Below are positions 26,776 to 33,833 of a stretch of 64,000 nucleotides of DNA, piece after piece. The stretch is from Histidinibacterium lentulum (GTDB lineage: Bacteria; Pseudomonadota; Alphaproteobacteria; Rhodobacterales; Rhodobacteraceae). Every line of letters starts with the position of its first letter. The first letter of the stretch is position 1. The stretch spans positions 248,001 to 312,000 of the forward strand of contig NZ_ML119086.1 in assembly GCF_003789055.1 (NCBI RefSeq), read 5' to 3'. A model generated the notes under the pieces. The model was not told the DNA's origin, ran no database searches, and saw nothing but the letters and a program-made list of their open reading frames with translations. Both the position numbers and the translations under genes were made by a program.

Positions 26776-27192
26776 ATGGAAACCGTCGTTCTCGTCATCC
26801 ACCTTCTCCTTGCGCTCACGCTGATCGGCGTCGTGCTGATGCAGCGGTCAGAAGGCGGCGGGCTCGGGATGGGCGGCGGCGGCGCCACGACCGGCCGGGC
26901 GGCGTCCACGGCCCTCGGCAAGGTGACATGGATCCTTGCAGTGGCGTTCATCTGCACGTCGCTGGCCCTGACGATCATCGCCGCGCAGTCAAGCGGAAGC
27001 GGGTCGGTCCTCGACCGGATCATCGACACGGGCCGTTCGTCGGGCGATCTCGACGATGTCCCGGCCGACGGCGGCGGTCTGCTGCCTCCGGTTCCGTCGG
27101 GCGAGTCGCTCCTGCCACCTGGCGGCGCGGCGCCGGGCTCCCTTGCGCCCGACAGCGGCGCGGGGGACTCGCTCGCGCCCCGGGCCGAGTAA
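26776..27192 (+). CDS. secG: Preprotein translocase subunit SecG
   Basis: Small subunit of the SecYEG channel in the inner membrane. 138 residues. The first 75 match SecG: helix VVLVIHLLLALTLIGVVLMQ, the SEGGGLGMGGG loop, then helix VTWILAVAFICTSLALTII. The remaining 60 residues are a Gly/Pro/Ser/Asp-rich tail, longer than in enteric SecG but common in alphaproteobacteria. ATG at 26776. It precedes pyrG in the same direction, the usual arrangement in this order, with a 183-bp gap containing palindromes. Confidence 0.95.
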   Translation: METVVLVIHLLLALTLIGVVLMQRSEGGGLGMGGGGATTGRAASTALGKVTWILAVAFICTSLALTIIAAQSSGSGSVLDRIIDTGRSSGDLDDVPADGGGLLPPVPSGESLLPPGGAAPGSLAPDSGAGDSLAPRAE

Positions 27193-27210
27193 CCACCATA
27201 CGACATACTG

Positions 27211-27229
27211 GGTTTTGTCCGGCAAAACC
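27211..27229. other. Hairpin between secG and pyrG
   Basis: GGTTTTG-TCCGG-CAAAACC forms a 7-bp stem 19 bp after the secG stop. No U tract follows, so termination is uncertain. Two further short palindromes, GGTCCGGACC (27257-27266) and ATCCGGAT (27269-27276), lie in the same gap. Confidence 0.5.
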
Positions 27230-27251
27230 TCACATCATCTAGCGTCGTCTC

Positions 27252-27281
27252 TTGCGGGTCCGGACCGAATCCGGATATTCT
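27252..27281 (+). promoter_or_regulatory. Candidate promoter for pyrG overlapping palindromes
   Basis: TTGCGG (27252-27257) and TATTCT (27276-27281), 18 bp apart, about 95 bp before the PyrG ATG. The spacer contains GGTCCGGACC and ATCCGGAT, so regulator binding here would block the promoter. Pattern match only. Confidence 0.3.
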
Positions 27282-27375
27282 TTAATCCCGTGACATGGTC
27301 CCCCCGGGGGCCGGCGCATTGGCGGGCATCGGCCCCGCCCGGCAGGAAGAGCAGTCTCACGGGGGCCTCACGATC

Positions 27376-29019
27376 ATGGCACGCTTCGTCTTCATCACCG
27401 GTGGCGTGGTCTCGTCGCTCGGCAAGGGTCTGGCCTCGGCGGCCCTGGGCGCGCTTCTGCAGGCGCGAGGCTTCACCGTCCGTCTGAGAAAGCTCGACCC
27501 CTACCTGAACGTCGATCCGGGCACGATGAGCCCTTTCGAACACGGCGAAGTCTTCGTGACCGACGACGGTGCGGAGACCGATCTCGACCTCGGCCACTAC
27601 GAACGCTTCACCGGCGTGGCCGCGCGCAAAAGCGACAGCGTCTCCTCGGGGCGCATCTATTCCAACGTGTTGGAGAAGGAGCGCCGGGGCGACTATCTCG
27701 GCAAGACGATCCAGGTCATTCCCCACGTAACCAACGAGATCAAGGACTTCATCCGCATCGGCGAGGACGAGGTCGATTTCATGCTCTGCGAGATCGGCGG
27801 CACGGTGGGGGACATCGAGGGCCTGCCCTTCTTCGAGGCGATCCGCCAGTTCGGCCAGGAGAAGCCGCGCGGGCAGTGCATCTTCATGCATCTCACGCTG
27901 CTCCCGTGGATCGCGGCCTCGGGCGAGCTGAAGACGAAGCCGACGCAGCATTCGGTCAAGGAACTGCGCTCCATCGGGATCGCACCCGACATTCTCGTGT
28001 GCCGCTCGGAACGACCGATCCCGCAGAAGGAGCGGGAGAAGCTCGCGCTCTTCTGCAACGTCAGGCCCGACGCGGTGATCGCGGCGATGGACCTGAAGTC
28101 GATCTACGAGGCGCCTCTCGCCTATCACCGGGAGGGACTCGACCAGGCTGTGCTGGATGCGTTTCAGATCAGCCCCGCGCCGAAGCCGGACCTGAGCCGG
28201 TGGGAGGATGTGGCGGACCGGACGTTCAACCCTGAAGGGGATGTCAAGATCGCCATCGTGGGCAAGTACACGCAACTCGAGGACGCCTACAAGTCCATCG
28301 CAGAGGCGCTGACCCACGGCGGCATGGCGAACCGGGTGAAGGTGCATGTGGAATGGGTCGATGCGGAGCTTTTCGAGCGGGAGGATCCGGCGCCGCATCT
28401 CGAGGGATTCCACGCGATCCTAGTGCCCGGCGGCTTTGGCGAGCGGGGGACGGAGGGGAAGATCAAGGCGGCGCAGTTCGCGCGGGAGCGGAGGATTCCC
28501 TATCTCGGCATCTGTCTCGGGATGCAGATGGCGGTGATCGAGGCGGCGCGGAACGTGGCGGGGGTCGCGACGGCGGGGTCGGAGGAATTCGATCACGAGG
28601 CCGGCAAGAAGCGGTTCGAGCCGGTGGTCTATCACCTGAAGGAATGGGTGCAGGGCAACCACAAGGTCGAGCGGCGCGTGGGGGACGACAAGGGCGGCAC
28701 GATGCGGCTCGGGGCTTATGACGCGGTGCTGGCGGAAGGCTCGAAGGTGGCGGAGATCTACGGGTCCACAACGATCGATGAGCGGCACCGGCATCGCTAC
28801 GAGGTCGACATCAAGTACCGCGAGAAGCTGGAGGAGGCGGGGCTGAGGTTTTCGGGGATGAGCCCGGACGGGCGGCTGCCGGAGATCGTGGAATGGTCGG
28901 GGCATCCCTGGTTCATCGGGGTGCAGTTCCACCCGGAACTGAAGTCGAAGCCCTTCGCCCCCCATCCGCTGTTCCGGGATTTCGTGCGGGCCGCGGTGGA
29001 GACCTCGCGGCTGGTCTGA
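27376..29019 (+). CDS. pyrG: CTP synthase
   Basis: Cytoplasmic enzyme converting UTP to CTP with glutamine or ammonia. 547 residues, standard length. The N-terminal synthase domain opens [19 protein letters not shown] with the P-loop-like segment, followed by [20 protein letters not shown] and [15 protein letters not shown]. The C-terminal class I glutamine amidotransferase has the oxyanion PGGFGERG, the nucleophile Cys in YLGICLGMQ and the His/Glu in GVQFHPEL. The frame is open to 27295, but the ATG at 27376 starts the conserved N terminus. Confidence 0.98.
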   Translation: MARFVFITGGVVSSLGKGLASAALGALLQARGFTVRLRKLDPYLNVDPGTMSPFEHGEVFVTDDGAETDLDLGHYERFTGVAARKSDSVSSGRIYSNVLEKERRGDYLGKTIQVIPHVTNEIKDFIRIGEDEVDFMLCEIGGTVGDIEGLPFFEAIRQFGQEKPRGQCIFMHLTLLPWIAASGELKTKPTQHSVKELRSIGIAPDILVCRSERPIPQKEREKLALFCNVRPDAVIAAMDLKSIYEAPLAYHREGLDQAVLDAFQISPAPKPDLSRWEDVADRTFNPEGDVKIAIVGKYTQLEDAYKSIAEALTHGGMANRVKVHVEWVDAELFEREDPAPHLEGFHAILVPGGFGERGTEGKIKAAQFARERRIPYLGICLGMQMAVIEAARNVAGVATAGSEEFDHEAGKKRFEPVVYHLKEWVQGNHKVERRVGDDKGGTMRLGAYDAVLAEGSKVAEIYGSTTIDERHRHRYEVDIKYREKLEEAGLRFSGMSPDGRLPEIVEWSGHPWFIGVQFHPELKSKPFAPHPLFRDFVRAAVETSRLV

Positions 29020-29020
29020 G

Positions 29021-29040
29021 CGTACACGATGTACGGCTTT
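29021..29040 (+). terminator. Possible terminator after pyrG
   Basis: CGTACA-CGA-TGTACG starts one base after the pyrG stop and is followed by GCTTTC. Stem of 6 bp and a short, interrupted T run make it a weak intrinsic terminator candidate. Confidence 0.4.
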
Positions 29041-29125
29041 CAACGCCTTGATATCAGATGGTTTTTCAGAATTTGCGGCCTTTTGACGCAGGGGTCGTGA
29101 TGGGGTCTGGGCCGGCTTCGGGCGA

Positions 29126-29453
29126 GGTGGGTTGGAAACCCATCCTACGGGGGGCGAGGGGCAGACCTCGATCCGGAGCGGGCGGTGCAGGCGGGGCTTC
29201 AGCGCGGCCCATGCGGGGTGGAGGTGGGTTGGAAACCCACCCTACGGGCGACGTGGGTTGGAAACCCACCCTACGGGGGGTGGAGGGGCACAGCTCGATC
29301 CGGAGCGGGCGGCGCAGGCGGGGCTTCAGCCCGGCCCACGGGGCGGATGTGCCGGCTTCGGGCGAGGTGGGTTGGAAACCCACCCTACGGGCGCTGGAGG
29401 GGCCAGCTCGATCCGGAGCGGGCGGTGCGGGCGGGGCTTCAGCGCGGGCCGGG
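29126..29453. repeat. Composite repeat array: family A palindromes interleaved with a 47-bp unit
   Basis: Four family A palindromes (29126-29148, 29223-29245, 29252-29274, 29366-29388; core GGTGGGTTGGAAACCCACC and CTAC) alternate with three copies of a second unit that begins CTCGATCCGGAGCGGGCGG and continues GGCGGGGCTTCAGCGCGGCCC (29167, 29293 and 29407 onward). The segment GGGCTTCAGCCC in the middle copy is itself a hairpin. The last unit runs into the 3' end of the DUF6525 gene. No gene of its own is supported here. Confidence 0.85.
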
Positions 29454-29741
29454 GCTGAAGGGATGGCCCGCGCCCCAGATGCGGGGGGCGTCGCGGGCGA
29501 TCAGGCGGGCCTCGATCCGGTCGAGTTCCGCGAGGGCGAGCGCGGGATCGCCGGTCTGCCCCAGGGCGCGCTCGAAGGCGCGGCGGACGGAACGGGGGCG
29601 CCAGGGCAGGATGGCCTCGCGCGCCCAGGCGCGCAGCGGCTCGGGAAGGCGGTCGAACTCGCGCATCGGATCGCCGGACCGCCGCCGCAGCGGGAGCGTC
29701 GTCTTGCCGCGATTGCCGCCGGAGCGGCGGACCGCGCGCAT
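29439..29741 (-). CDS. DUF6525 family protein
   Basis: 100-residue basic protein matching the DUF6525 pattern as I recall it from Rhodobacterales: GKTTLPLRRRSGDPMREFDRLPEPLRAWA, then AILPWRPRSVRRAFERA and ALAELDRIEARLIARDA. No membrane segment or known motif; function unknown. The ATG at 29741 overlaps the stop of the upstream 39-codon ORF as TGATG; the frame is open to 29993 but that part is antiphase to the CobW gene. The last five codons lie within the repeat array, so the C terminus may have been altered by repeat insertion. Confidence 0.75.
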   Translation of the reverse strand: MRAVRRSGGNRGKTTLPLRRRSGDPMREFDRLPEPLRAWAREAILPWRPRSVRRAFERALGQTGDPALALAELDRIEARLIARDAPRIWGAGHPFSPGPR

Positions 29742-29860
29742 CAACGCCACCCCCGAAGACCGGGAGAGGCCAGCAGGACCCGCCGCGCCAGGGCCGGGTC
29801 CCGCGCCGTCCGGGGCACGCCGAAGGTCAGGCGTTGCCGCCTGAGACGGACCGGGCTCAC
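29741..29860 (-). CDS. 39-residue basic ORF coupled between the CobW gene and the DUF6525 gene
   Basis: Starts at GTG 29858-29860, overlapping the stop of the CobW-like gene as GTGA, and ends at 29741, overlapping the next ATG as TGATG. The product is arginine-rich, with [19 protein letters not shown], then [17 protein letters not shown]. Overlaps at both ends without gaps suggest a real translated link in a three-gene chain. No family recognised; it may also act only as a coupling leader for the DUF6525 gene. Confidence 0.5.
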   Translation of the reverse strand: MSPVRLRRQRLTFGVPRTARDPALARRVLLASPGLRGWR

Positions 29861-31068
29861 GCCGCCGCCTCGCGCCGCCAGACCGGAAACGGATCGGGCA
29901 GGTCGGGCAGGCCTTCGGGCCCCCGTGCGAGGTCCTCGGGCAGGAGGCAGGCGTCGAGCCGCGCCCGGAGCCGCGGCCAGTCGATGCCCGCACCTATGAA
30001 GACGAGTTCCTGCCGCCGGTCGCCCCAGGGCTCCTGCCAGTGCTCCGCCATGTAGGCGCGCGCCCCCTCGTGATCGGGACGGCGCTCGGGCGGGACGGCG
30101 GCCCACCAGGTGCCCAGGGGCTTCACCGACGAGAGCGCCCCCGCGAGGGAGAACTCCGCCACCCAGTCGGGCCGGGTGGCGATCCAGAAATGACCCTTGG
30201 CGCGGATCACCCCCGGCAGATCTCCGTTCAGCAGTTCGAGGATGCGCGACGGGTCGAAAGGGCGGCGGGCGCGGTAGACATGGCTCGAGACGCCGTATTC
30301 CTCGGTTTCGGGAACATGCTCCGCGAAGCCGTAGAGCTCCTTCGCCCACATCGGGTGCTCATGGGCGCGTTCGAAATCGAAGAGCCCCGTATCGAAAATG
30401 GCATCGGCGGGAACGTCGGAATGGCTGGTCTCGATGATCCGGGCATCGGCATTCAGGCTGCGGATGATCTTTCGCGCCGCGTCCACCTGGTGCGGCGCGG
30501 CGTCGGCGACCTTGTTCAGGATCACCACGTCGGCGAATTCGATCTGGTCGGTCAGCAGATGCACCAGCGTGCGCGTATCCTCCGCGCCCAGGGTCTCGCC
30601 GCGGTCGCGCAGGACATCGTGGCTGGAATAGTCGCGCAGCAGGTTCACCGCATCGACCACCGTCACCATCGTGTCGAGGCGGGCGACGTCCGAGAGGCTG
30701 TCCCCCGACTCGTCGCGGAAGTCGAAGGTGGCGGCAACGGGCAATGGTTCGGAAATGCCCGTGGATTCGATCAGCAGGTAGTCGAACCGGCCTTCGGCGG
30801 CGAGGCGGCGCACCTCGGCCAGCAGATCGTCGCGCAGCGTGCAGCAGATGCAGCCGTTCGACATTTCCACCAGCGTCTCGTCGGTGCGGCTGAGTTCGGT
30901 GTCCGCGCGCACGAGGTCGGCGTCGATGTTCACCTCGGACATGTCGTTGACGATGACCGCGACGCGCCGCCCGTCGCGGTTGTTCAGGACGCGATTGAGG
31001 AGGGTCGTCTTGCCCGCGCCGAGAAAGCCCGAGAGCACGGTGACGGGAAGGCGGAGATCGGTCGGCAT
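29857..31068 (-). CDS. CobW/ZigA family zinc-responsive GTPase (COG0523)
   Basis: G3E-family P-loop GTPase, putative zinc metallochaperone in the cytoplasm. 403 residues. Walker [10 protein letters not shown] at 14-22, the metal-binding GCICC at 72-76 (CxCC), Walker B and [12 protein letters not shown] as the guanine motif, and the C-terminal CobW domain beginning near 270 ([12 protein letters not shown]) with a His-rich [13 protein letters not shown]. The ZigA-type length and the Zur-like box upstream point to expression under zinc limitation. ATG at 31068 begins the beta strand before the P loop. First gene of a coupled run with the 39-codon ORF and DUF6525. Confidence 0.93.
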   Translation of the reverse strand: MPTDLRLPVTVLSGFLGAGKTTLLNRVLNNRDGRRVAVIVNDMSEVNIDADLVRADTELSRTDETLVEMSNGCICCTLRDDLLAEVRRLAAEGRFDYLLIESTGISEPLPVAATFDFRDESGDSLSDVARLDTMVTVVDAVNLLRDYSSHDVLRDRGETLGAEDTRTLVHLLTDQIEFADVVILNKVADAAPHQVDAARKIIRSLNADARIIETSHSDVPADAIFDTGLFDFERAHEHPMWAKELYGFAEHVPETEEYGVSSHVYRARRPFDPSRILELLNGDLPGVIRAKGHFWIATRPDWVAEFSLAGALSSVKPLGTWWAAVPPERRPDHEGARAYMAEHWQEPWGDRRQELVFIGAGIDWPRLRARLDACLLPEDLARGPEGLPDLPDPFPVWRREAAA

Positions 31069-31127
31069 GGTCAGCTCCGGTTGGGGTCGGCGGTTGGCGG
31101 CCGGCAGGGCACCGGCCGGTTCTTGCT

Positions 31128-31144
31128 ATGTTATAACATAACAT
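31128..31144. promoter_or_regulatory. Zur-like box upstream of the CobW gene
   Basis: ATGTTATAACATAACAT contains GTTAT-AAC-ATAAC, an AT-rich inverted repeat in an otherwise GC-rich region, 60 bp before the start codon. The form resembles Fur-superfamily sites, and Zur sites commonly precede COG0523 genes. The assignment to Zur is inferred from context. Confidence 0.6.
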
Positions 31145-31186
31145 TGCCATCGCAAGCCGAAACCGGGACGGGCCCGCTTGCGCCGA

Positions 31187-32494
31187 TCAGCCGGAGGACA
31201 GGGCCGCGGCGAGGCGGCGGGTCTCCTCGAGAGCGGCCAGGGCCCGGACGAGATCGGTCAGCCGGTCCGCACGCGCCTCCACCGCCGCCTCGAGCGTGGC
31301 GAACCCGGCCTCGGGGTCGGTCAGCCAGAGGCTGTCGGTGCGGGTGCAGGGCCCCTCGCCCCAGGGGAAGACCCCGAGCGACGCCAGCACCTCGGCATCG
31401 CTGCGCGCCCCCTTGAGCGGCACGCCCGGGGCCTCGCGCGCCGCGCCGTTGCGGTAGAACTCGCCGGCGTAGGGCAATACCAGCGCCTGCGCCGCATCGT
31501 CGAAGAGGCCGTATTCGCGCGCCTCCGCCGTGAGCCCGCCCTGGGGCGTCCGGAGCAGCGTCACGCCGAGCCAGAGCAGCGCGTGGGGCTCTCCCGCGTC
31601 GGGGCGCCCGGACAGCCGGTGCTCCCTCTCCCGGGTCACGAGATCGGGAAGCTGCATGTAGTTGGAGAAGGGATCGACGCGGCCATCGAGAAAGCGCCGC
31701 CGCTCGCGGTTCAGGCGGCAGTTGAAATAGACCGTGGCAAGGCCCGGTTCCGTCTGGCTGTCGAGGAACCGCACACCCTCCCCGAACCGCGCGCGCAGCT
31801 CGGTCAGGATCAGCGCGGGTCCCGCCATGGAGAGGGCCGTGTCGATCAGCACCGCCTCATCGGTCACCGCCGGCAGCGCGAGGTCGGCGCGGTCGAGACC
31901 CGCGGTGCGGGCGATCCCCTCGAGCAGCGCCTCGCGGCCGGCATTGGAGGCGGCGCCCCGTTCGGCCGAGGAGAGCGCGGCGAAATAGCTGGCGTAGATC
32001 CGGGCGAGATCGGCGCGTTCCGCCTCGGAGGCGCCGCTGACGCGCAGGACGGCGAGGTTCAGGCCGCGGGCCCGCTCCAGCAGGGCCACGACGGCGGGGT
32101 CGAGGGGGCTCGCGCCGAGTTCGCTCGCGGTCTGGCGCAGCAGCCGATCGAGCTCGTCGAGGTCCCGGGTGCAGGCGGGGCCGCCGTCGGCGCAGGCCCC
32201 GAGGCGCAGGGCGGCGCCCGCCACCCGACGCTGGATCTGGCGCAGGTCGAAGGCGTCGAGGCGCTCGTCCAGCAGGTCCGACATGGCCCGCGCCGAGATC
32301 TGCGTCTCGATCAGCTCGGCCATCTGGGCGTCGATCCGGTCGGCGGCGGCGGTGGCGACTTCGGCCTCGGAGGACATGCCGCGCAGGTCGAGGACGAACC
32401 GCGCGAGGTCGATCACGTCGCCCACCGACTGGGCCGGAGCGGGCGCGGCGAGGGGCGCAAGGAGGGTCAGGACGAGAGAGAGGCGGCGGAGCAT
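31187..32494 (-). CDS. Exported protein of unknown function
   Basis: 435 residues with a cleavable signal peptide (RRLSLVLTLLAPLAAPAPAQS, cleavage near residue 21), so probably periplasmic. The mature part is mainly alpha-helical, Ala/Arg/Asp-rich up to about 240, then a mixed segment with YFNCRLNRERRRFLDGR and LWLGVTLLRTPQGGL. Three or four cysteines (GACADGGPACTRD; YFNCR; EGPCTRT) could form disulphides. No family recognised. Monocistronic on the minus strand; upstream is a family B repeat, and downstream the CobW promoter. Confidence 0.8.
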   Translation of the reverse strand: MLRRLSLVLTLLAPLAAPAPAQSVGDVIDLARFVLDLRGMSSEAEVATAAADRIDAQMAELIETQISARAMSDLLDERLDAFDLRQIQRRVAGAALRLGACADGGPACTRDLDELDRLLRQTASELGASPLDPAVVALLERARGLNLAVLRVSGASEAERADLARIYASYFAALSSAERGAASNAGREALLEGIARTAGLDRADLALPAVTDEAVLIDTALSMAGPALILTELRARFGEGVRFLDSQTEPGLATVYFNCRLNRERRRFLDGRVDPFSNYMQLPDLVTREREHRLSGRPDAGEPHALLWLGVTLLRTPQGGLTAEAREYGLFDDAAQALVLPYAGEFYRNGAAREAPGVPLKGARSDAEVLASLGVFPWGEGPCTRTDSLWLTDPEAGFATLEAAVEARADRLTDLVRALAALEETRRLAAALSSG

Positions 32495-32566
32495 GACGGC
32501 ACCTTAGGCGCAGGCGGCGGCAGGGGGAAGCGGCGCCGGGCGGCCAGATGGGGCGGGGTCCTTCGC

Positions 32567-32620
32567 TCTTCGGGCCGGAAATATCCCGGAGGGGTTCGGG
32601 GAGGCAGGGCCTCCCCGCGG
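32567..32620 (+). repeat. Dispersed repeat family B, diverged copy
   Basis: CTTCGGGCCGGAAATATCCC then GGAGGGGTTCGGGGAGGC-AGG-GCCTCCCCGCG. It retains the GGCC..AAATATCCCGG core and a GC hairpin (GGGGAGGC/GCCTCCCC) of different sequence from the other copies. Confidence 0.65.
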
Positions 32621-32663
32621 ATCGGCGCGCTTGCGCGTCGATCCCATGGGCGGGGCACTGCGC

Positions 32664-33833
32664 TCAGGGCTCGCGCAGCGCCTCGCGGGAGCGGTAGAGC
32701 GGCTTTGTGAGGTAGTCGAGCACGGTCTTCGAGCCGGTGTGCAGCTCCACCGTGGCCTGCATGCCGGGTCGCAGGGCGATGCCCTCGGCGCGGCCCGTCA
32801 TCGAGGCGGGGTCGATGGCCACGGTCACGCGGTAATGGGCCTCGGCGTCGGGGCGGCGCTCGTCGCGGAAGGTGTCGGCGGAGACCAGCTGCACGAGTCC
32901 CGAGAGCGTGCCGTAGATCGTGTAATCGTAGGCGGTGAGCTTGATCGTCGCCTCCTGCCCCGCCACCACGCTGGCGATGTCCTGGGGCGCCACACGGGCC
33001 TCGAGCATCAGCGTGTCGCCGGCGGGGATGATCTCGAAGATGTCCTCCCCGGGCTGGACCACGCCACCGATGGTGCTGACGCCCACGGCGTTCACGATGC
33101 CGGTCATGGGCGCGCGGATCACCGTGCGTTCGAGCCGGTCCTGGGCGAGGCGCAGCTCCTGGCGCAGGGTGTTCAGGTCGACGAGGGTCTGGGAATACTC
33201 GCTGGCGCGGTCGAGCTCGGCCTGGGTGACGATCTCGTCGAGCCGGGCGCGGGCCTCGGTGTTGGTCTTGCGCGCCTCGGTCACCTCGAAGAGGCCCACG
33301 ACCTCGCGGGCATGAAGGTCCTCGAGCGTCGCGAGCTCGCGCGCGGTCTCCTCGGCCTGGGCGCGGGCGCTGTCGGTGCGGGTGGTGTAGTCCGTCTGGC
33401 GCGCCGAGAGGAGCGCGCGTTCGGAGGCAACGATCTGCGGCGCCTGGGTCATGTGGGTGTCGGGCACCTCGAAGTCGAACTGTCCGGCGATCTCGGCCTC
33501 GAGGCGCAGGCGGCGGATGTCGGCGGCGACCCACTGGTCGTAGAGGTCGGTCACGCGGGTCTCGAACTGGGTGCCGCGCAGGCGCGCGAGCACGTCGCCC
33601 TCGGCCACCGATGTCCCTTCGGAGACGAAGAGCTCGGCGAGGATGCCGCCCTCGAGGTTCTGCACGATCTGCGGCCGGGCGGCGGAGACCACCTCGCCCG
33701 GCGCGCGGACGATTTCCGACAGGGGCGCGAAGCGGGCCCAGACGAGGAAGACCAGCACCGTGCCCGCGACGAGCCAGATCAGGAGCGAGGCGCCCCGGTT
33801 GCGGGTCTCGAATTCGGCGTCGATCGTGGCCAT
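32664..33833 (-). CDS. HlyD-like membrane fusion protein of a type I secretion system
   Basis: Periplasmic adaptor connecting the ABC exporter to the outer-membrane TolC channel. 389 residues. Single N-terminal membrane helix (SLLIWLVAGTVLVFLVWARF, about 16-35), biotinyl-lipoyl half motif (PGEVVSAARPQIVQNLEGG), a long coiled-coil hairpin (about 90-250), then the second half motif (VIRAPMTGIVNAVGVSTIGGV) and a C-terminal beta domain. ATG at 33833 overlaps the ABC gene stop as TGATG. Last gene of the secretion operon. Confidence 0.95.
   Translation of the reverse strand: MATIDAEFETRNRGASLLIWLVAGTVLVFLVWARFAPLSEIVRAPGEVVSAARPQIVQNLEGGILAELFVSEGTSVAEGDVLARLRGTQFETRVTDLYDQWVAADIRRLRLEAEIAGQFDFEVPDTHMTQAPQIVASERALLSARQTDYTTRTDSARAQAEETARELATLEDLHAREVVGLFEVTEARKTNTEARARLDEIVTQAELDRASEYSQTLVDLNTLRQELRLAQDRLERTVIRAPMTGIVNAVGVSTIGGVVQPGEDIFEIIPAGDTLMLEARVAPQDIASVVAGQEATIKLTAYDYTIYGTLSGLVQLVSADTFRDERRPDAEAHYRVTVAIDPASMTGRAEGIALRPGMQATVELHTGSKTVLDYLTKPLYRSREALREP

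Noticed and set aside
29126-29453. Repeat array considered as a CRISPR
   Set aside because: Spacing is irregular, two unit types alternate, intervening sequence is not unique spacer-like and no cas genes are nearby.
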